Positions 25,808 through 34,855 of a stretch of DNA of 64,000 nt are shown here, piece by piece. The notes below the pieces were generated by a model. That model was not told the DNA's origin, did no database searches, and saw only the letters and a list, made by a program, of their open reading frames with translations. This DNA is from DATLFA01 sp035525225 (lineage in GTDB: Bacteria; Actinomycetota; Acidimicrobiia; Acidimicrobiales; WLNW01), in assembly GCA_035525225.1 (NCBI GenBank), contig DATLFA010000034.1, positions 140,367-204,366 on the forward strand. The letters are read 5' to 3'. The translations under genes were made by a program, and so were the position numbers. How positions within the stretch are numbered: the stretch's first letter is position 1; each line of letters begins with the position of its first letter.

Positions 25808-27425
25808 AGCCAGGCAGGATGAGCCGATCCATCCTTCAGTGTCCGCGACGCCCGCCACACTCGGCTCCACGACCGCCCCGCCCGCCGTCGGCGCCGAGGT
25901 GGGTATCTCGCGCCGACCTGGTGCCCCCCCGCTGCTACGTCGTCTGTTCGAACGGATCCGGGGTCTCGACGCACCCGCGGTGACGGTGCTCGTCGCGATC
26001 GTCGTGTGGATCGCGTGGCTCTATCTGAACGTGTGGCGCCGCCACGACCGCTATGGCACGTTCGACAACGACTTGGGCTTCCACTCGCAGTACGTCTGGT
26101 TGCTGAGCCACGGCAAATCGTTCTCGTCGATCCTCGGGCTGCCGGTGTTCGGGCACAACGCGACCTTTGGCTATTTCCTGTTCGTCCCATTCGCCCGACT
26201 GGGCGCCGGACCACAGTTCCTCGACTTCGCGCAAACGGTGGCGGTTGCAGTCGGCGCATGGCCGGTCTTCCGTCTGGCGAACCGACGTCTCGATGCGCGT
26301 TGGGCGTGTGCTGCGCTGGCCGCTATCTATCTGTTGCACCCGGTCGTGATCGGCAATGTGTGGGAGACATTCCATCCCGAAACGATGGCCATTGCCCCGC
26401 TGTTGGGCGCGGTACTCGCCGCGGAGGAGGGCAAGTGGCGCCGCTACGCCATCCTCGTGTTGTTCGCAATGCTGTGGAAGACCGATATCGCGTTGTTCGT
26501 GATGATGCTCGGCCTTCGTGTCGGCCGCCGCCACGATCTCCGCAAGGGCATCACCACCGCTGCAGTGGGCGCGCTCTGGTTCACCGTGTGCGTGTCATTG
26601 TTGATCCCGCACTACTCCGGCGGCGGCACTGTCTTCGGTCCGCTCTACGGCGATCTCGGCGACACGCCGTTCGAAGTCGCGCACACGGGCCTCACAGATC
26701 CGACGCAGATAACAGAGCGGATCGTCGACAATCGGCCCGATCGATACTTCCGCGATCTGTTGGCGCCCTACGGGTTCGTACCGGTGCTCGCACCCGCGAC
26801 GTTGGCGCTCGGTGCGCCGCAGTTCGCCATCAACCTGTTGGCGCAGCCGAAGTTCACGCGTGACCCTTTCGACAACCCGCACTACCAAGCGCTGCCGATC
26901 GTGGCGCTCACACTGGCGTTGCTCGATGGCGTAGCCCGCATCCGCAAGCGCTGGCCCAAGGAGGCCATCGGGCTCGTTGGCGCAGTGACCGTCGTGGCGC
27001 TCATCTTCGCCATCACGTGGAGCGCGATACCGAGCGGCTCCAAGCGGGGGCACTTTTGGAACGAGGACGGGGACCCGTCGCGACCGGACAAAGATGCCGC
27101 GGTCGCACTCGTTGGTCCCGACGCTCCCGTATCTGCGACGTACCTGTTCGTGCCGCACCTCACGCGTCGCGAGGTCGTCCATTCGTTCCCCAATCCGTGG
27201 ATGAAGGTGTTCTACGGAGTGGAGAACACGTCATTGCCCGACCCGGCGCGCGTGCAGTGGCTCGCGGTCGACAGAACATTGTTGAACGACGACTTCGACG
27301 CGGTGTACGCGTGCATCATCGAGTCGGGGTCCTTCGAGTTGCGCCAGCAGAGTGCTGACAACACGATCGAGGTATGGGAGCGCGTACCCGGGCGCACCGA
27401 CGATCGCGCGTGCCAGCGCAACTGA
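25800..27425 (+). CDS. DUF2079 family polytopic membrane protein
   Basis: A 541-residue integral membrane protein. After a roughly 55-residue polar N-terminus, about ten hydrophobic segments run from residue 58 (VTVLVAIVVWIAWLYL) to near 400, followed by an extracytoplasmic tail. FDNDLGFHSQYVWLLSHGK and FGHNATFGYFLFVPFARL are DUF2079 signatures. The family is related to GT-C glycosyltransferases, so sugar or lipid transfer outside the membrane is possible but unproven. The start may lie further downstream, since the ATG at 25800 is very close to the divergent tmRNA gene. Confidence 0.8.
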   Translation: MVKARQDEPIHPSVSATPATLGSTTAPPAVGAEVGISRRPGAPPLLRRLFERIRGLDAPAVTVLVAIVVWIAWLYLNVWRRHDRYGTFDNDLGFHSQYVWLLSHGKSFSSILGLPVFGHNATFGYFLFVPFARLGAGPQFLDFAQTVAVAVGAWPVFRLANRRLDARWACAALAAIYLLHPVVIGNVWETFHPETMAIAPLLGAVLAAEEGKWRRYAILVLFAMLWKTDIALFVMMLGLRVGRRHDLRKGITTAAVGALWFTVCVSLLIPHYSGGGTVFGPLYGDLGDTPFEVAHTGLTDPTQITERIVDNRPDRYFRDLLAPYGFVPVLAPATLALGAPQFAINLLAQPKFTRDPFDNPHYQALPIVALTLALLDGVARIRKRWPKEAIGLVGAVTVVALIFAITWSAIPSGSKRGHFWNEDGDPSRPDKDAAVALVGPDAPVSATYLFVPHLTRREVVHSFPNPWMKVFYGVENTSLPDPARVQWLAVDRTLLNDDFDAVYACIIESGSFELRQQSADNTIEVWERVPGRTDDRACQRN

Positions 27426-27438
27426 CGCCCGCGGACCG

Positions 27439-27927
27439 CTATTCGTCGCGCCCGGCGCGCGCCACGGCGCGACGTGTCTCGAGCTCGGACTCTCGCTTCG
27501 CGAGGGCTTGGCGTTTGTCGTAATTCTTGCGGGCCTTGCCCACCGCGATCTCGACCTTCGCCCGGCCGTCCTTGAAGTAGAGCGACAGCGGCACCAAGGT
27601 CAGGCGGTCTTGATCTACGCGTGCGCGCAAGTGAAGGATGTCGCTGCGGTGGACGAGCAGCTTGCGGTCGCGGTCGACCTCGTGATTGAACGCACCGGTG
27701 CCGTGAGAGTACGCGGCGATGTGCATGCCGGTGAGCCACAGCTCCCCGTCGCGCACCCGGGCGTACGCATCGTTGAGTTGCACCTTGGCCTCGCGCAACG
27801 CCTTGACCTCGCTGCCCTTGAGCACGATGCCGCATTCGAAAATCTCGAGGATCTCGTAGTCGCGCCGCGCCATGCGATTGGTGGCGACGGGCTTTGTCCC
27901 TCGCTTGTCGACACTCTTCGTGGCCAT
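27439..27927 (-). CDS. smpB: SsrA-binding protein SmpB
   Basis: A 162-residue tmRNA partner. The OB-fold core carries YEILEIFECGIVLKGSEVKAL and the RNA-binding loop; KARKNYDKR precedes the basic C-terminal tail, which enters the decoding centre during trans-translation. Length and motifs are normal. It converges on the DUF2079 gene and is divergent from mec; ssrA lies on the same strand beyond DUF2079, so both parts of the ribosome-rescue system are in one neighbourhood. Confidence 0.95.
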   Translation of the reverse strand: MATKSVDKRGTKPVATNRMARRDYEILEIFECGIVLKGSEVKALREAKVQLNDAYARVRDGELWLTGMHIAAYSHGTGAFNHEVDRDRKLLVHRSDILHLRARVDQDRLTLVPLSLYFKDGRAKVEIAVGKARKNYDKRQALAKRESELETRRAVARAGRDE

Positions 27928-27962
27928 AGAGAGGCGAGGGTAGCGGGCGCTAACGTGACGCC

Positions 27963-28379
27963 GTGCTCGAGATACCCCGCGACTGCTACTTCGCTCTCGT
28001 CGCGCACGCCCTCGACGGCCTTCCCGATGAGGCCTGCGGGCTGATCGTGGGGCGATACGGCAGCGATCTCGTGGATCGTTTCGTGCCCCTGCGCAACGCG
28101 GCCGCGTCGAGCAAGATCTACGAGATCGACCCCGCCGACTGGGCCGTCGCCGAAGACGCGGCCGACCGCGAGAAGTTGGCCATCCTGGGCGTGGTCCACT
28201 CGCACACGCACTCGTCGGCGTATCCGTCGCCCACCGACGTGCGGCTAGCCGCGATGACCGACCCCTTTGGCGTGCTGCGCTATCTCATCGTGTCGCTCAA
28301 GCATCCCGAGCCGTCGTTGCGCAGCTTCCGCATCGTCGACAAGAGCATCACCGAAGAGCCGATCACCCTGCGGGTGTGA
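27963..28379 (+). CDS. mec: JAMM/MPN metalloprotease, Mec-type
   Basis: A 138-residue zinc peptidase. E23, followed by HSHTHSSAYPSPTD (residues 79-92), matches the JAMM pattern H-x-H-x7-S-x2-D exactly. In Mycobacterium tuberculosis the homologous Mec removes newly made cysteine from the sulfur-carrier protein CysO. Here it lies directly upstream of a CysM-like gene, as in mycobacteria, but no cysO lies between them. The start is GTG 27963. The CysO-cysteine hydrolase role is inferred from family and neighbours. Confidence 0.85.
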   Translation: MLEIPRDCYFALVAHALDGLPDEACGLIVGRYGSDLVDRFVPLRNAAASSKIYEIDPADWAVAEDAADREKLAILGVVHSHTHSSAYPSPTDVRLAAMTDPFGVLRYLIVSLKHPEPSLRSFRIVDKSITEEPITLRV

Positions 28380-28386
28380 CCCACCG

Positions 28387-28419
28387 CCATAATCCCGATA
28401 CGATCAGTCGGGATTATGG
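28387..28419. promoter_or_regulatory. Perfect dyad over the cysM start codon
   Basis: CCATAATCCCGA (28387-28398) and TCGGGATTATGG (28408-28419) are perfect 12-base complements with a nine-base loop. The right arm contains the ATG of cysM (28416-28418). It could fold in RNA and hide the start codon, or be an operator for a dimeric repressor. It lies in the 36-base gap between mec and cysM. Confidence 0.6.
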
Positions 28420-29366
28420 CCGTCTACCCCTCCGTCGTCGAGCTCATCGGGAACACCCCGATGGTCGATGTCTCCATACTGAGCCCGAACCCTCGAGTGC
28501 GCATCCTCGCGAAGCTCGAGGGCCAAAACCCGGCGGGCTCGGTCAAGGACCGCATCGCGTGGTCGATGATCCGCGAAGCCGAGGAGGACGGGTCGCTCAC
28601 CCCGGGACGCACGATCATCGAGCCGTCGTCGGGCAATACCGGCATCGCGCTGGCGATGATCGCGCAGCTGCGCGGGTATCCGATCAAGATCGTGCTCCCG
28701 GAGAACGTCTCGATCGAGCGCCGGCAGTTGCTCGAGATCTTCGGCGCCGAGATCATCTTGTCGCCCGGGGAAGAGGGCTCCAACGGTGCGGTGCGCCGCG
28801 CCCAACAACTCGCCGACGAGCACCCCGAGTGGTTGTTCCTCTACCAATACGCGAACGAAGCCAACCCGCGTGCCCACTACGAGACCACCGGCCCCGAGAT
28901 CCTGAGCGACGTGCCCGACATCACTCACTTCGTCGCCGGCCTCGGCACGTCGGGCACGCTGATGGGCGTCGGCACGTACCTCAAAGAACACAAGCCCGAC
29001 GTGAAGGTCTACGCGGTCGAACCACCCGCGGGTGAACGTGTCGAAGGATTGCGCTCGCTCGACGACGGCTATATCCCTCCCGTGTTCGAGAAGTGGGGCG
29101 GCGTCGATCTCCTCGACGGCAAGCGCATCGTGCGGCCCCGCGAATCGATCGAGTGCACCCGTCGCCTGGTCACGGAGTGTGGCATTTTCGCCGGATTGTC
29201 GTCCGGAGCAGCGCTTGCGGGTGCATTGCGACTCGCGGCGCGCATCGAGTCGGGTGTGATCGTCTTCATCGTGTGTGACGGCGGCTGGAAGTACCTGTCG
29301 ACCGGCGCCTACACCGACGACCTCGACGAGGCCAGCGAACGCGCCGAGAAGATCATCTACTTCTGA
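28416..29366 (+). CDS. cysM: PLP-dependent cysteine synthase, CysM type
   Basis: A 316-residue fold-type II PLP enzyme. The Schiff-base lysine is K44 in NPAGSVKDR; the phosphate loop is SSGNTG (71-76), and GLGTSGTLMG completes the cofactor site. LYQYANEANPRAHYETTGPE and GWKYLSTGAY closely resemble mycobacterial CysM, which uses O-phosphoserine and CysO-thiocarboxylate rather than O-acetylserine and sulfide. Substrate choice here is therefore inferred. The gene is downstream of mec and followed by MBL-rph-rdgB in mycobacterial order. Confidence 0.9.
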   Translation: MAVYPSVVELIGNTPMVDVSILSPNPRVRILAKLEGQNPAGSVKDRIAWSMIREAEEDGSLTPGRTIIEPSSGNTGIALAMIAQLRGYPIKIVLPENVSIERRQLLEIFGAEIILSPGEEGSNGAVRRAQQLADEHPEWLFLYQYANEANPRAHYETTGPEILSDVPDITHFVAGLGTSGTLMGVGTYLKEHKPDVKVYAVEPPAGERVEGLRSLDDGYIPPVFEKWGGVDLLDGKRIVRPRESIECTRRLVTECGIFAGLSSGAALAGALRLAARIESGVIVFIVCDGGWKYLSTGAYTDDLDEASERAEKIIYF

Positions 29367-29403
29367 ATCCGATCCCTTCGCAGGGCGCCGTAACATTGCG
29401 AAC

Positions 29404-30144
29404 GTGACCGCGATACGAGTGACGGTGTTGGGCTGCTCTGGCAGCTACGCGGCGCCCGCTACTGCGTGCACCGGCTACCTCGTGCAGACGGCCGACACCA
29501 ATGTGTTGCTCGACTGCGGCCCCGGCGTGCTCGCGAACCTACAGTGCCATCTGCCGATCGAGCGTCTCGACGCAGTCGTCTTGACCCATTGCCACGCCGA
29601 CCATTGGGTCGAGTTGCCGATCTTGTGCACGGTGTGCACCTGGTTCATCGGGCGCGAAGGTCTGCCGGTCTTCGGCACGGCCGAGACCCGCAACATGAAT
29701 CGGGCGCTGTGCGGCGGCACCGATCCCGGCGCCTTCGACTGGCAGGTGATCGACGAGACCTCCACGGTCGACATCGGGGACCAGCACTGGACCTTCTCCC
29801 GCACCGCTCACCCCGTCGAGACGTTGGCGGTGCGCGTCGATTGCGATGGTCGCTCGTTCGTCTTCAGCTCTGACACCGGCTCGGGTTGGGCTGCCGGCCG
29901 GTTCCTCGATGACGTCGATCTGCTGATCTGCGAGGCGTCGTACACGCACGAACGCGAGCCCGAGGGCATCCAGCACCTGAGCGCCCGCCAAGCAGGCAAG
30001 CTCGCGCGCGACGCCCGTGTCGGTCAGCTCGTGTTGACCCACCAACTACCCGGCGCCGATGTCGACGCCCACGCCATCGAGGGCGCGGATGCTTTCGGGC
30101 GCCCGGTGTCGGTCGCCCACGAGCACGTGGTGTACACAGTCTGA
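29404..30144 (+). CDS. Metallo-beta-lactamase fold hydrolase (Rv1339-like)
   Basis: A 246-residue MBL-fold hydrolase. The metal motif THCHADHW, SSDTGSGW with a bridging aspartate, and a late histidine in LTHQLPG are intact. GTG 29404 is the natural start (VTAIRVTVLGCSGSY); the upstream open frame overlaps cysM. The mycobacterial protein at the same place (Rv1339) has been described as an atypical class II cyclic-AMP phosphodiesterase; RNase Z-like activity is the alternative. It lies in the cysM-to-rdgB operon. Confidence 0.85.
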   Translation: MTAIRVTVLGCSGSYAAPATACTGYLVQTADTNVLLDCGPGVLANLQCHLPIERLDAVVLTHCHADHWVELPILCTVCTWFIGREGLPVFGTAETRNMNRALCGGTDPGAFDWQVIDETSTVDIGDQHWTFSRTAHPVETLAVRVDCDGRSFVFSSDTGSGWAAGRFLDDVDLLICEASYTHEREPEGIQHLSARQAGKLARDARVGQLVLTHQLPGADVDAHAIEGADAFGRPVSVAHEHVVYTV

Positions 30145-30168
30145 TCACCGCACCACCCTGGAGGACCC

Positions 30169-30903
30169 ATGCGCGCTGACGGTCGCGCGGCCGATGAGCT
30201 GCGTCCGGTCACCTTCGAACGTGACTTCACCGAGATGACGCTGGGCTCGACGCTCGTCACGTTCGGGCGCACGCGCGTGTTGTGTACCGCGTCGGTCAAA
30301 GACGACGTGCCACGCTGGATGAAAGGTCGTGGCACCGGCTGGGTCACTGCCGAGTATTCGATGCTGCCCGGCTCGAGCCCCGAGCGTGTCGATCGCAAGG
30401 TGTCGGGCCGCACCCAAGAGATCCAACGACTCATCGGGCGGTCACTGCGCTCGGTGTGCGACATGGCAGTGCTCGGTGAACGCGTCGTCACGGTCGACTG
30501 CGACGTGTTGCAAGCCGACGGTGGCACGCGCACGGCATCGATCTGCGGCGGCTACCTCGCGCTGCACGATGCGCTGAGTCGATTGATGCAAGAGCCCGGC
30601 GGGCCCAAGCAACATCCGTTGCGTGAGCCCTGCGCCGCGATCTCGGTCGGCATCGTCGGTGGCGTACCGATGCTCGACCTGCCCTACATCGAAGATTCGC
30701 GAGCCGAAGTCGACATGAACGTGGTGATGACCGGTGCGGGTCGCTTCATCGAGGTGCAGGGCACCGCCGAGGGCATGGCGTTCACCCGCAGCGAGCTCGA
30801 CGATCTGCTCACGCTCGCCCACAAGGGCATCGCCGAGATCGTCGAGCTGCAGCAGGAGATGACGGCCGAACCGCCGCCACGGCGGGTCGCGCCGCGAGGC
30901 TGA
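30169..30903 (+). CDS. rph: Ribonuclease PH
   Basis: A 244-residue phosphate-dependent 3'-5' exoribonuclease that trims tRNA precursors. RADGRAADELRPVTFERDF, GRTRVLCTASVKDDVPRW and RTQEIQRLIGRSLR (phosphate-binding arginines) are diagnostic, as is VDCDVLQADGGTRTAS. A GGAGGA box lies just before the ATG. It follows the MBL gene by 24 bases and precedes rdgB by two. Confidence 0.95.
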   Translation: MRADGRAADELRPVTFERDFTEMTLGSTLVTFGRTRVLCTASVKDDVPRWMKGRGTGWVTAEYSMLPGSSPERVDRKVSGRTQEIQRLIGRSLRSVCDMAVLGERVVTVDCDVLQADGGTRTASICGGYLALHDALSRLMQEPGGPKQHPLREPCAAISVGIVGGVPMLDLPYIEDSRAEVDMNVVMTGAGRFIEVQGTAEGMAFTRSELDDLLTLAHKGIAEIVELQQEMTAEPPPRRVAPRG

Positions 30904-30905
30904 CC

Positions 30906-31496
30906 GTGCGCATCGTGTTGTCCAGTGCCAACCCCGACAAGGCGCACGAGATACGAGCGATCATGGGCGATGCGGTCGAGTTGGTGCCGCGACCGGCCGA
31001 TGTGCCCGACGTCGTCGAAGACGGTGCCACCCTCGTCGACAATGCGCGGCTCAAGGCCCGCGCGCTGTGCGATGCCACCGGTCTGCCCGCGCTCGCCGAC
31101 GACACCGGGCTCGAGGTCGATGCACTCGGCGGAGCACCAGGCGTGCGAGCCGCACGCTATGCCGGTGAGGATGCGACCTGCAGCGACAATGTCGCGAAGT
31201 TGCTCGACGCACTCGATGATGTTGCGGATCCCTCCCGCACCGCGCGTTTTCGCACGGTCGCGATGGTGCGGTTTCCCGATGGCGGCGAGCTCATTGCCGA
31301 CGGTGTCGTCGAGGGACGCATCGCGCGAAAGATACGCGGCGTGAACGGGTTCGGCTATGACCCGATCTTCGTGCCCGACGAAGGCGACGGCCGCTCGTTC
31401 GCGGAGATGTATGGCGACGAGAAACACGCAATCTCACACCGCGGCCGCGCGTTGCGTGCACTAGCGGCTCAGCTCAACGCGACAGATACTCGATGA
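30906..31496 (+). CDS. rdgB: RdgB/HAM1 family non-canonical purine NTP pyrophosphatase
   Basis: A 196-residue house-cleaning enzyme that hydrolyses ITP, dITP and XTP to the monophosphates. SSANPDKAHEIRAI is the N-terminal nucleotide motif, ALADDTGLEVDALGGAPGV is the metal site, and GFGYDPIFVPDEG with ISHRGRALRAL are the later signatures. The start is GTG, and translation is probably coupled to rph. Its 3' end overlaps the convergent GGDEF/EAL gene by 23 bases. Confidence 0.93.
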   Translation: MRIVLSSANPDKAHEIRAIMGDAVELVPRPADVPDVVEDGATLVDNARLKARALCDATGLPALADDTGLEVDALGGAPGVRAARYAGEDATCSDNVAKLLDALDDVADPSRTARFRTVAMVRFPDGGELIADGVVEGRIARKIRGVNGFGYDPIFVPDEGDGRSFAEMYGDEKHAISHRGRALRALAAQLNATDTR

Positions 31497-33969
31497 AGGC
31501 AGCGGCGGGCACCGGACGACCGAGCAGGTAACCCTGCACCGTGTCGCAGCCGAGTTCGCGCAGCAACGTCAATTGCGCTTCGGTCTCGACGCCTTCGGCG
31601 ACGACCCGTATGCCGAGGCTGTGCGCGAGCGCGATGGTGGCCTTGACGATGGCGGTGTCGTTCTCGTCGAGGCCGAGGCCGTCGGTGAAGGTGCGGTCGA
31701 TCTTGAGTACGTCGATCGGGAACCGCTTCAGGTAAGCGAGCGACGAGAACCCCGTGCCGAAGTCGTCGAGTGCCAGGCCGATGCCGGCGTCGTGCAATTG
31801 GCGCAGGGTGCGGCCCGTTTGCGGGCGGTTGTCGACCAGCGATCCTTCGGTGAGCTCGAGGTAGATACGCGACGACGCGAGACCGGTGGCAGTGAGTTCG
31901 TCGAGGATGTACTGAGCGAAGCCCGTGTCGCTCAATTGACGTGCCGACACGTTGACGCCGATCGACAGGGCGGCGGCCGCGGGGTGGGTCCAACCCGCAA
32001 GTTCGCGGCAGACCATGGAGAACACGGTGGCGCCGAGTTGCGTCATGAGGCCGGCGTCTTCGGCGATCTCGATGAACTGACCGGGCATGACGAGGCCGGC
32101 GGGAGTCGGCATGCGCAGCAACGCCTCGCCGCCGATGATGCGTCGGTCTACGGCCCGCACCACCGGTTGATAATGGACTTCGAAATCGCCCTTGTCGAGC
32201 GCGCGCCGCAACTGTTGCTCGACCGAGAGCCGACGCACCGCGCGGTCGCGCAAGCGGTCGTCGAACACGTGGGCGCGGTCCCGCCCACGCTCTTTGGCCC
32301 GGTACAACGCGGTGTCGCTGTCGCGCAAGAGATCTTCGGGGGTCTCGGGGCCTTCGGCGACCGTGATGCCGACACTGGTCGTGACCACCGCGGTGTCGCG
32401 ACCGAGACGGATTGGTTCGCTGATGGCCTTGCGCAACCGGCGGGCCGCGAGCGACGCGTCGGTGCGCCGCACCATGTCGTTCATGATCACGACGAACTCG
32501 TCGCCGCCGAGGCGGGCGACGGTGTCGTCGGGACGCACGGTCTCACGAATGCGACGCGCGACCTCGCGCAACAGATCGTCACCGGCGGCGTGACCGAGCG
32601 AATCATTGACGATCTTGAAACGATCGAGATCGAGGAACAACACGCCGACCAGTCGCCCACGCCCGGACGCTCTGAGCAGCGCGTCCCGTAGACGCTCGAG
32701 CATCAATGCGCGGTTCGGTAGGCCGGTGAGCTCGTCGTGGAATGCCCGCTCACGTAGACGCGCCGCGACGTGCACCCGATCGGTTACATCGCGTGCGTTG
32801 AGCACCACACCGTTCACCGCGGTGTTCTCGACGAGATTGGTGGCCACGACCTCGAGATGACGCCACGAGCCGTCGGCGTGTTGCACCCGCAGGTCGAGTG
32901 CCTTCACGAGGCCCGCGCTGTCGAGTACGTCACGCACCGCTTCACGGGCGATGAGAGCGTCGTCGATGTGCACCAGATTGAGCACCGACGTGCCTTCGAT
33001 ATCGGCGGGGGCGTAGCCGAGCACCGGCAAGAAGGCCGGGCTGGCGTAGCGCACTCGACCATCCTTGTGGATCACGCACATGATGTCGGACGCGTGCTCG
33101 ACGAGCGCGGCGAGTTTGATCTCACTTGCTTCGAGCCGCTGCTCGGCATCGAGCAATGCCGAGACGTCGCGGGCGACAATCGAAATGGCAGTCATCGCAC
33201 CATCGACGTTGCGATGGCCGACGAGCTGCGTCGACACGGGTAGGTGGTGCTCGGGGAATGGCACCGCGGAATCGTCGTCGGGCAGCGACCGGAACACGAG
33301 ATCGCCCTGCCATGCCGACTGCTGAGCGAGCGCCGGACGCGCGACGTCCTCGAAGATCTTGGACGACGACGCGTCGAGAATGTCGACGAGCGGCGTGCCG
33401 GTCGCGACGTCGAGCGCCAAGAACCGGGTCAAGGCCTCGTTTGCCCACCGCAGTCGGAATTCGCTGGGGTCGACGATCATCACGAGATCGCTCGATGCGT
33501 CGAATACGCGTGTGAGCTCTTCGGCCCGATGATGCGCTTCGATCTCCGCGGTCACGTCACGGATCAACGACAACATGATCGGCTCGGCGGCGAACGCGCC
33601 GGTGGCATCGACTGCGGGCGGGGCGCCGACGAACTCGAGCCAACGCAACGACCCCTCACGCTGACGCAGTCGCAGTTGCCCGTGCACGCCCTGGTTGGTT
33701 GCGAACGCCGCGCGCAGTGCGTCGAGGAAGTCGAGCCGTGCGCTCGTATCGATGACGTCGATCCACCCGTGACCGTGCGCATCGACAACCGGCTGGCCGG
33801 TGATCGTCGTCCAACGGGCGTCGACGTCGCGCGCGTGCAACGTGGCATCGAGGCGTAGCCATCCGCCGGCGAGGCGATCGACGACCCAGTGCAACTGGTC
33901 ACCGCCGCGCAGGAATGTCGAGCGCGGCGGGGCGTCGGCGTCGGGGGGCTGGTTGGTCTCTGCGCTCAT
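31474..33969 (-). CDS. PAS-PAS-PAS-GGDEF-EAL cyclic-di-GMP regulator
   Basis: An 831-residue cytosolic signalling protein with no transmembrane segment. Three PAS-like sensor regions occupy about residues 25-400 (the third is clearest, from ALVEHASDIMCVI). The cyclase domain has RLGGDEFVVI, preceded by an RxxD inhibitory site (RPDD). The phosphodiesterase domain has EALLR, LELTEGS, DDFGTGFSSLAYL and DRTF, followed by AEGVETEAQL. Both active sites look intact, so it may make or break c-di-GMP depending on signal. The ATG at 33969 follows AAGG; an upstream TTG is possible. Confidence 0.9.
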   Translation of the reverse strand: MSAETNQPPDADAPPRSTFLRGGDQLHWVVDRLAGGWLRLDATLHARDVDARWTTITGQPVVDAHGHGWIDVIDTSARLDFLDALRAAFATNQGVHGQLRLRQREGSLRWLEFVGAPPAVDATGAFAAEPIMLSLIRDVTAEIEAHHRAEELTRVFDASSDLVMIVDPSEFRLRWANEALTRFLALDVATGTPLVDILDASSSKIFEDVARPALAQQSAWQGDLVFRSLPDDDSAVPFPEHHLPVSTQLVGHRNVDGAMTAISIVARDVSALLDAEQRLEASEIKLAALVEHASDIMCVIHKDGRVRYASPAFLPVLGYAPADIEGTSVLNLVHIDDALIAREAVRDVLDSAGLVKALDLRVQHADGSWRHLEVVATNLVENTAVNGVVLNARDVTDRVHVAARLRERAFHDELTGLPNRALMLERLRDALLRASGRGRLVGVLFLDLDRFKIVNDSLGHAAGDDLLREVARRIRETVRPDDTVARLGGDEFVVIMNDMVRRTDASLAARRLRKAISEPIRLGRDTAVVTTSVGITVAEGPETPEDLLRDSDTALYRAKERGRDRAHVFDDRLRDRAVRRLSVEQQLRRALDKGDFEVHYQPVVRAVDRRIIGGEALLRMPTPAGLVMPGQFIEIAEDAGLMTQLGATVFSMVCRELAGWTHPAAAALSIGVNVSARQLSDTGFAQYILDELTATGLASSRIYLELTEGSLVDNRPQTGRTLRQLHDAGIGLALDDFGTGFSSLAYLKRFPIDVLKIDRTFTDGLGLDENDTAIVKATIALAHSLGIRVVAEGVETEAQLTLLRELGCDTVQGYLLGRPVPAAAFIEYLSR

Positions 33970-34032
33970 CGCGGGCTGCACCTTAGGCAATCGAGTGGCA
34001 ATGGCCGTTGATGGGCGACGTTCGGGCCTGAT

Positions 34033-34788
34033 CTACTCACCAGGATCTGGCGTCGGCGGGATCGTTGTCGTCGTTGTCGTCCCTGTCGTCGTTGTCGGCG
34101 GCGGTTCGGTGGTTGTCGGCGGGACCGTTGTGGTTGGCGGTTCGGTGGTTGTCGGCGGGACCGTTGTGGTTGGCGGTTCGGTGGTTGTCGGCGGGACCGT
34201 TGTGGTTGGCGGGACCGTTGTGGTTGGCGGGACCGTTGTGGTTGGCGGGACCGTTGTGGTCGTTGTTGTGGTGGTCGTTGTTGTCGATCGTGTAGTCGGC
34301 GTGATCGTTGTCGGGGTGGAGGTGGTTGTGGTCGCGGTCGTCGTGGGTGCCGAGTCGGCGGTCGTGGTGGGCGAATCCGAGCGCGTCGTCGACGAGTTCG
34401 TCGTACTCGTGCATGCCGCACACGAAGTCGTCGGCCCGCTGGTGGTCTGGCCGTTCGCCGAACCCGCCCGCGGCGACGATGTCGGCGATGAACCAGGGTC
34501 CGTGACCGCCGGCGAACCCGCACCTAGGGTCTGCTCGAGCGTGACTCCGCCCACCACGACCACTATGCGAGCCGTGGAGTCGGTCGCGGTGGCGTCCGCA
34601 GGAACGTCGGCGGCGCCCGCGGCGACCTCGCCTGCCGGCGGGTCGCGGGTCAGCGCCAGCAGTATCGCCACCACTGCCGCGTAGGCGAGCACGCGAACCG
34701 CGAGCGGCAAGCGCAAACGGCGGCGGCGCGGCGTTTCGTCGAGCGGTAGATAGCGATTGGACATGGCCTCGTGTTCGTTGGTCGTCAC
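34033..34788 (-). CDS. Membrane-anchored Thr/Pro-rich repeat protein
   Basis: A 251-residue protein with a basic cytoplasmic start (RRRRLRLPLAVR), one transmembrane helix at about residues 30-47, and a long extracytoplasmic tail. The tail is almost entirely Thr and Pro, ending in repeated (V/E)PPTTT units. I recognise no catalytic domain; it may be a wall-spanning or mucin-like surface stalk, possibly glycosylated. GTG 34788 has a GGGAG box; ATG 34764 is the alternative start. It lies between the c-di-GMP gene and tRNA-Leu. Confidence 0.65.
   Translation of the reverse strand: MTTNEHEAMSNRYLPLDETPRRRRLRLPLAVRVLAYAAVVAILLALTRDPPAGEVAAGAADVPADATATDSTARIVVVVGGVTLEQTLGAGSPAVTDPGSSPTSSPRAGSANGQTTSGPTTSCAACTSTTNSSTTRSDSPTTTADSAPTTTATTTTSTPTTITPTTRSTTTTTTTTTTTVPPTTTVPPTTTVPPTTTVPPTTTEPPTTTVPPTTTEPPTTTVPPTTTEPPPTTTTGTTTTTTIPPTPDPGE
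34100..34262. repeat. In-frame tandem repeat within the Thr/Pro-rich gene
   Basis: About three copies of a 36-base unit are followed by about four copies of its 18-base half, GGCGGGACCGTTGTGGTT on the plus strand. All units keep the reading frame and encode VPPTTT or EPPTTT hexads. Copies are nearly identical, so the number is likely to vary between strains through slippage or recombination. Confidence 0.85.
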
Positions 34789-34855
34789 CGCCGCTCCCGG
34801 GTGACGAGACTACGCGCTGGCAGGGTCGAAGGCAGGTTCGCGCGAGAACGATCGG

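Noticed and set aside
34100..34262. Regular repeats that could be taken for a CRISPR array
   Set aside because: The units have no unique spacers and encode an in-frame Thr/Pro repeat.
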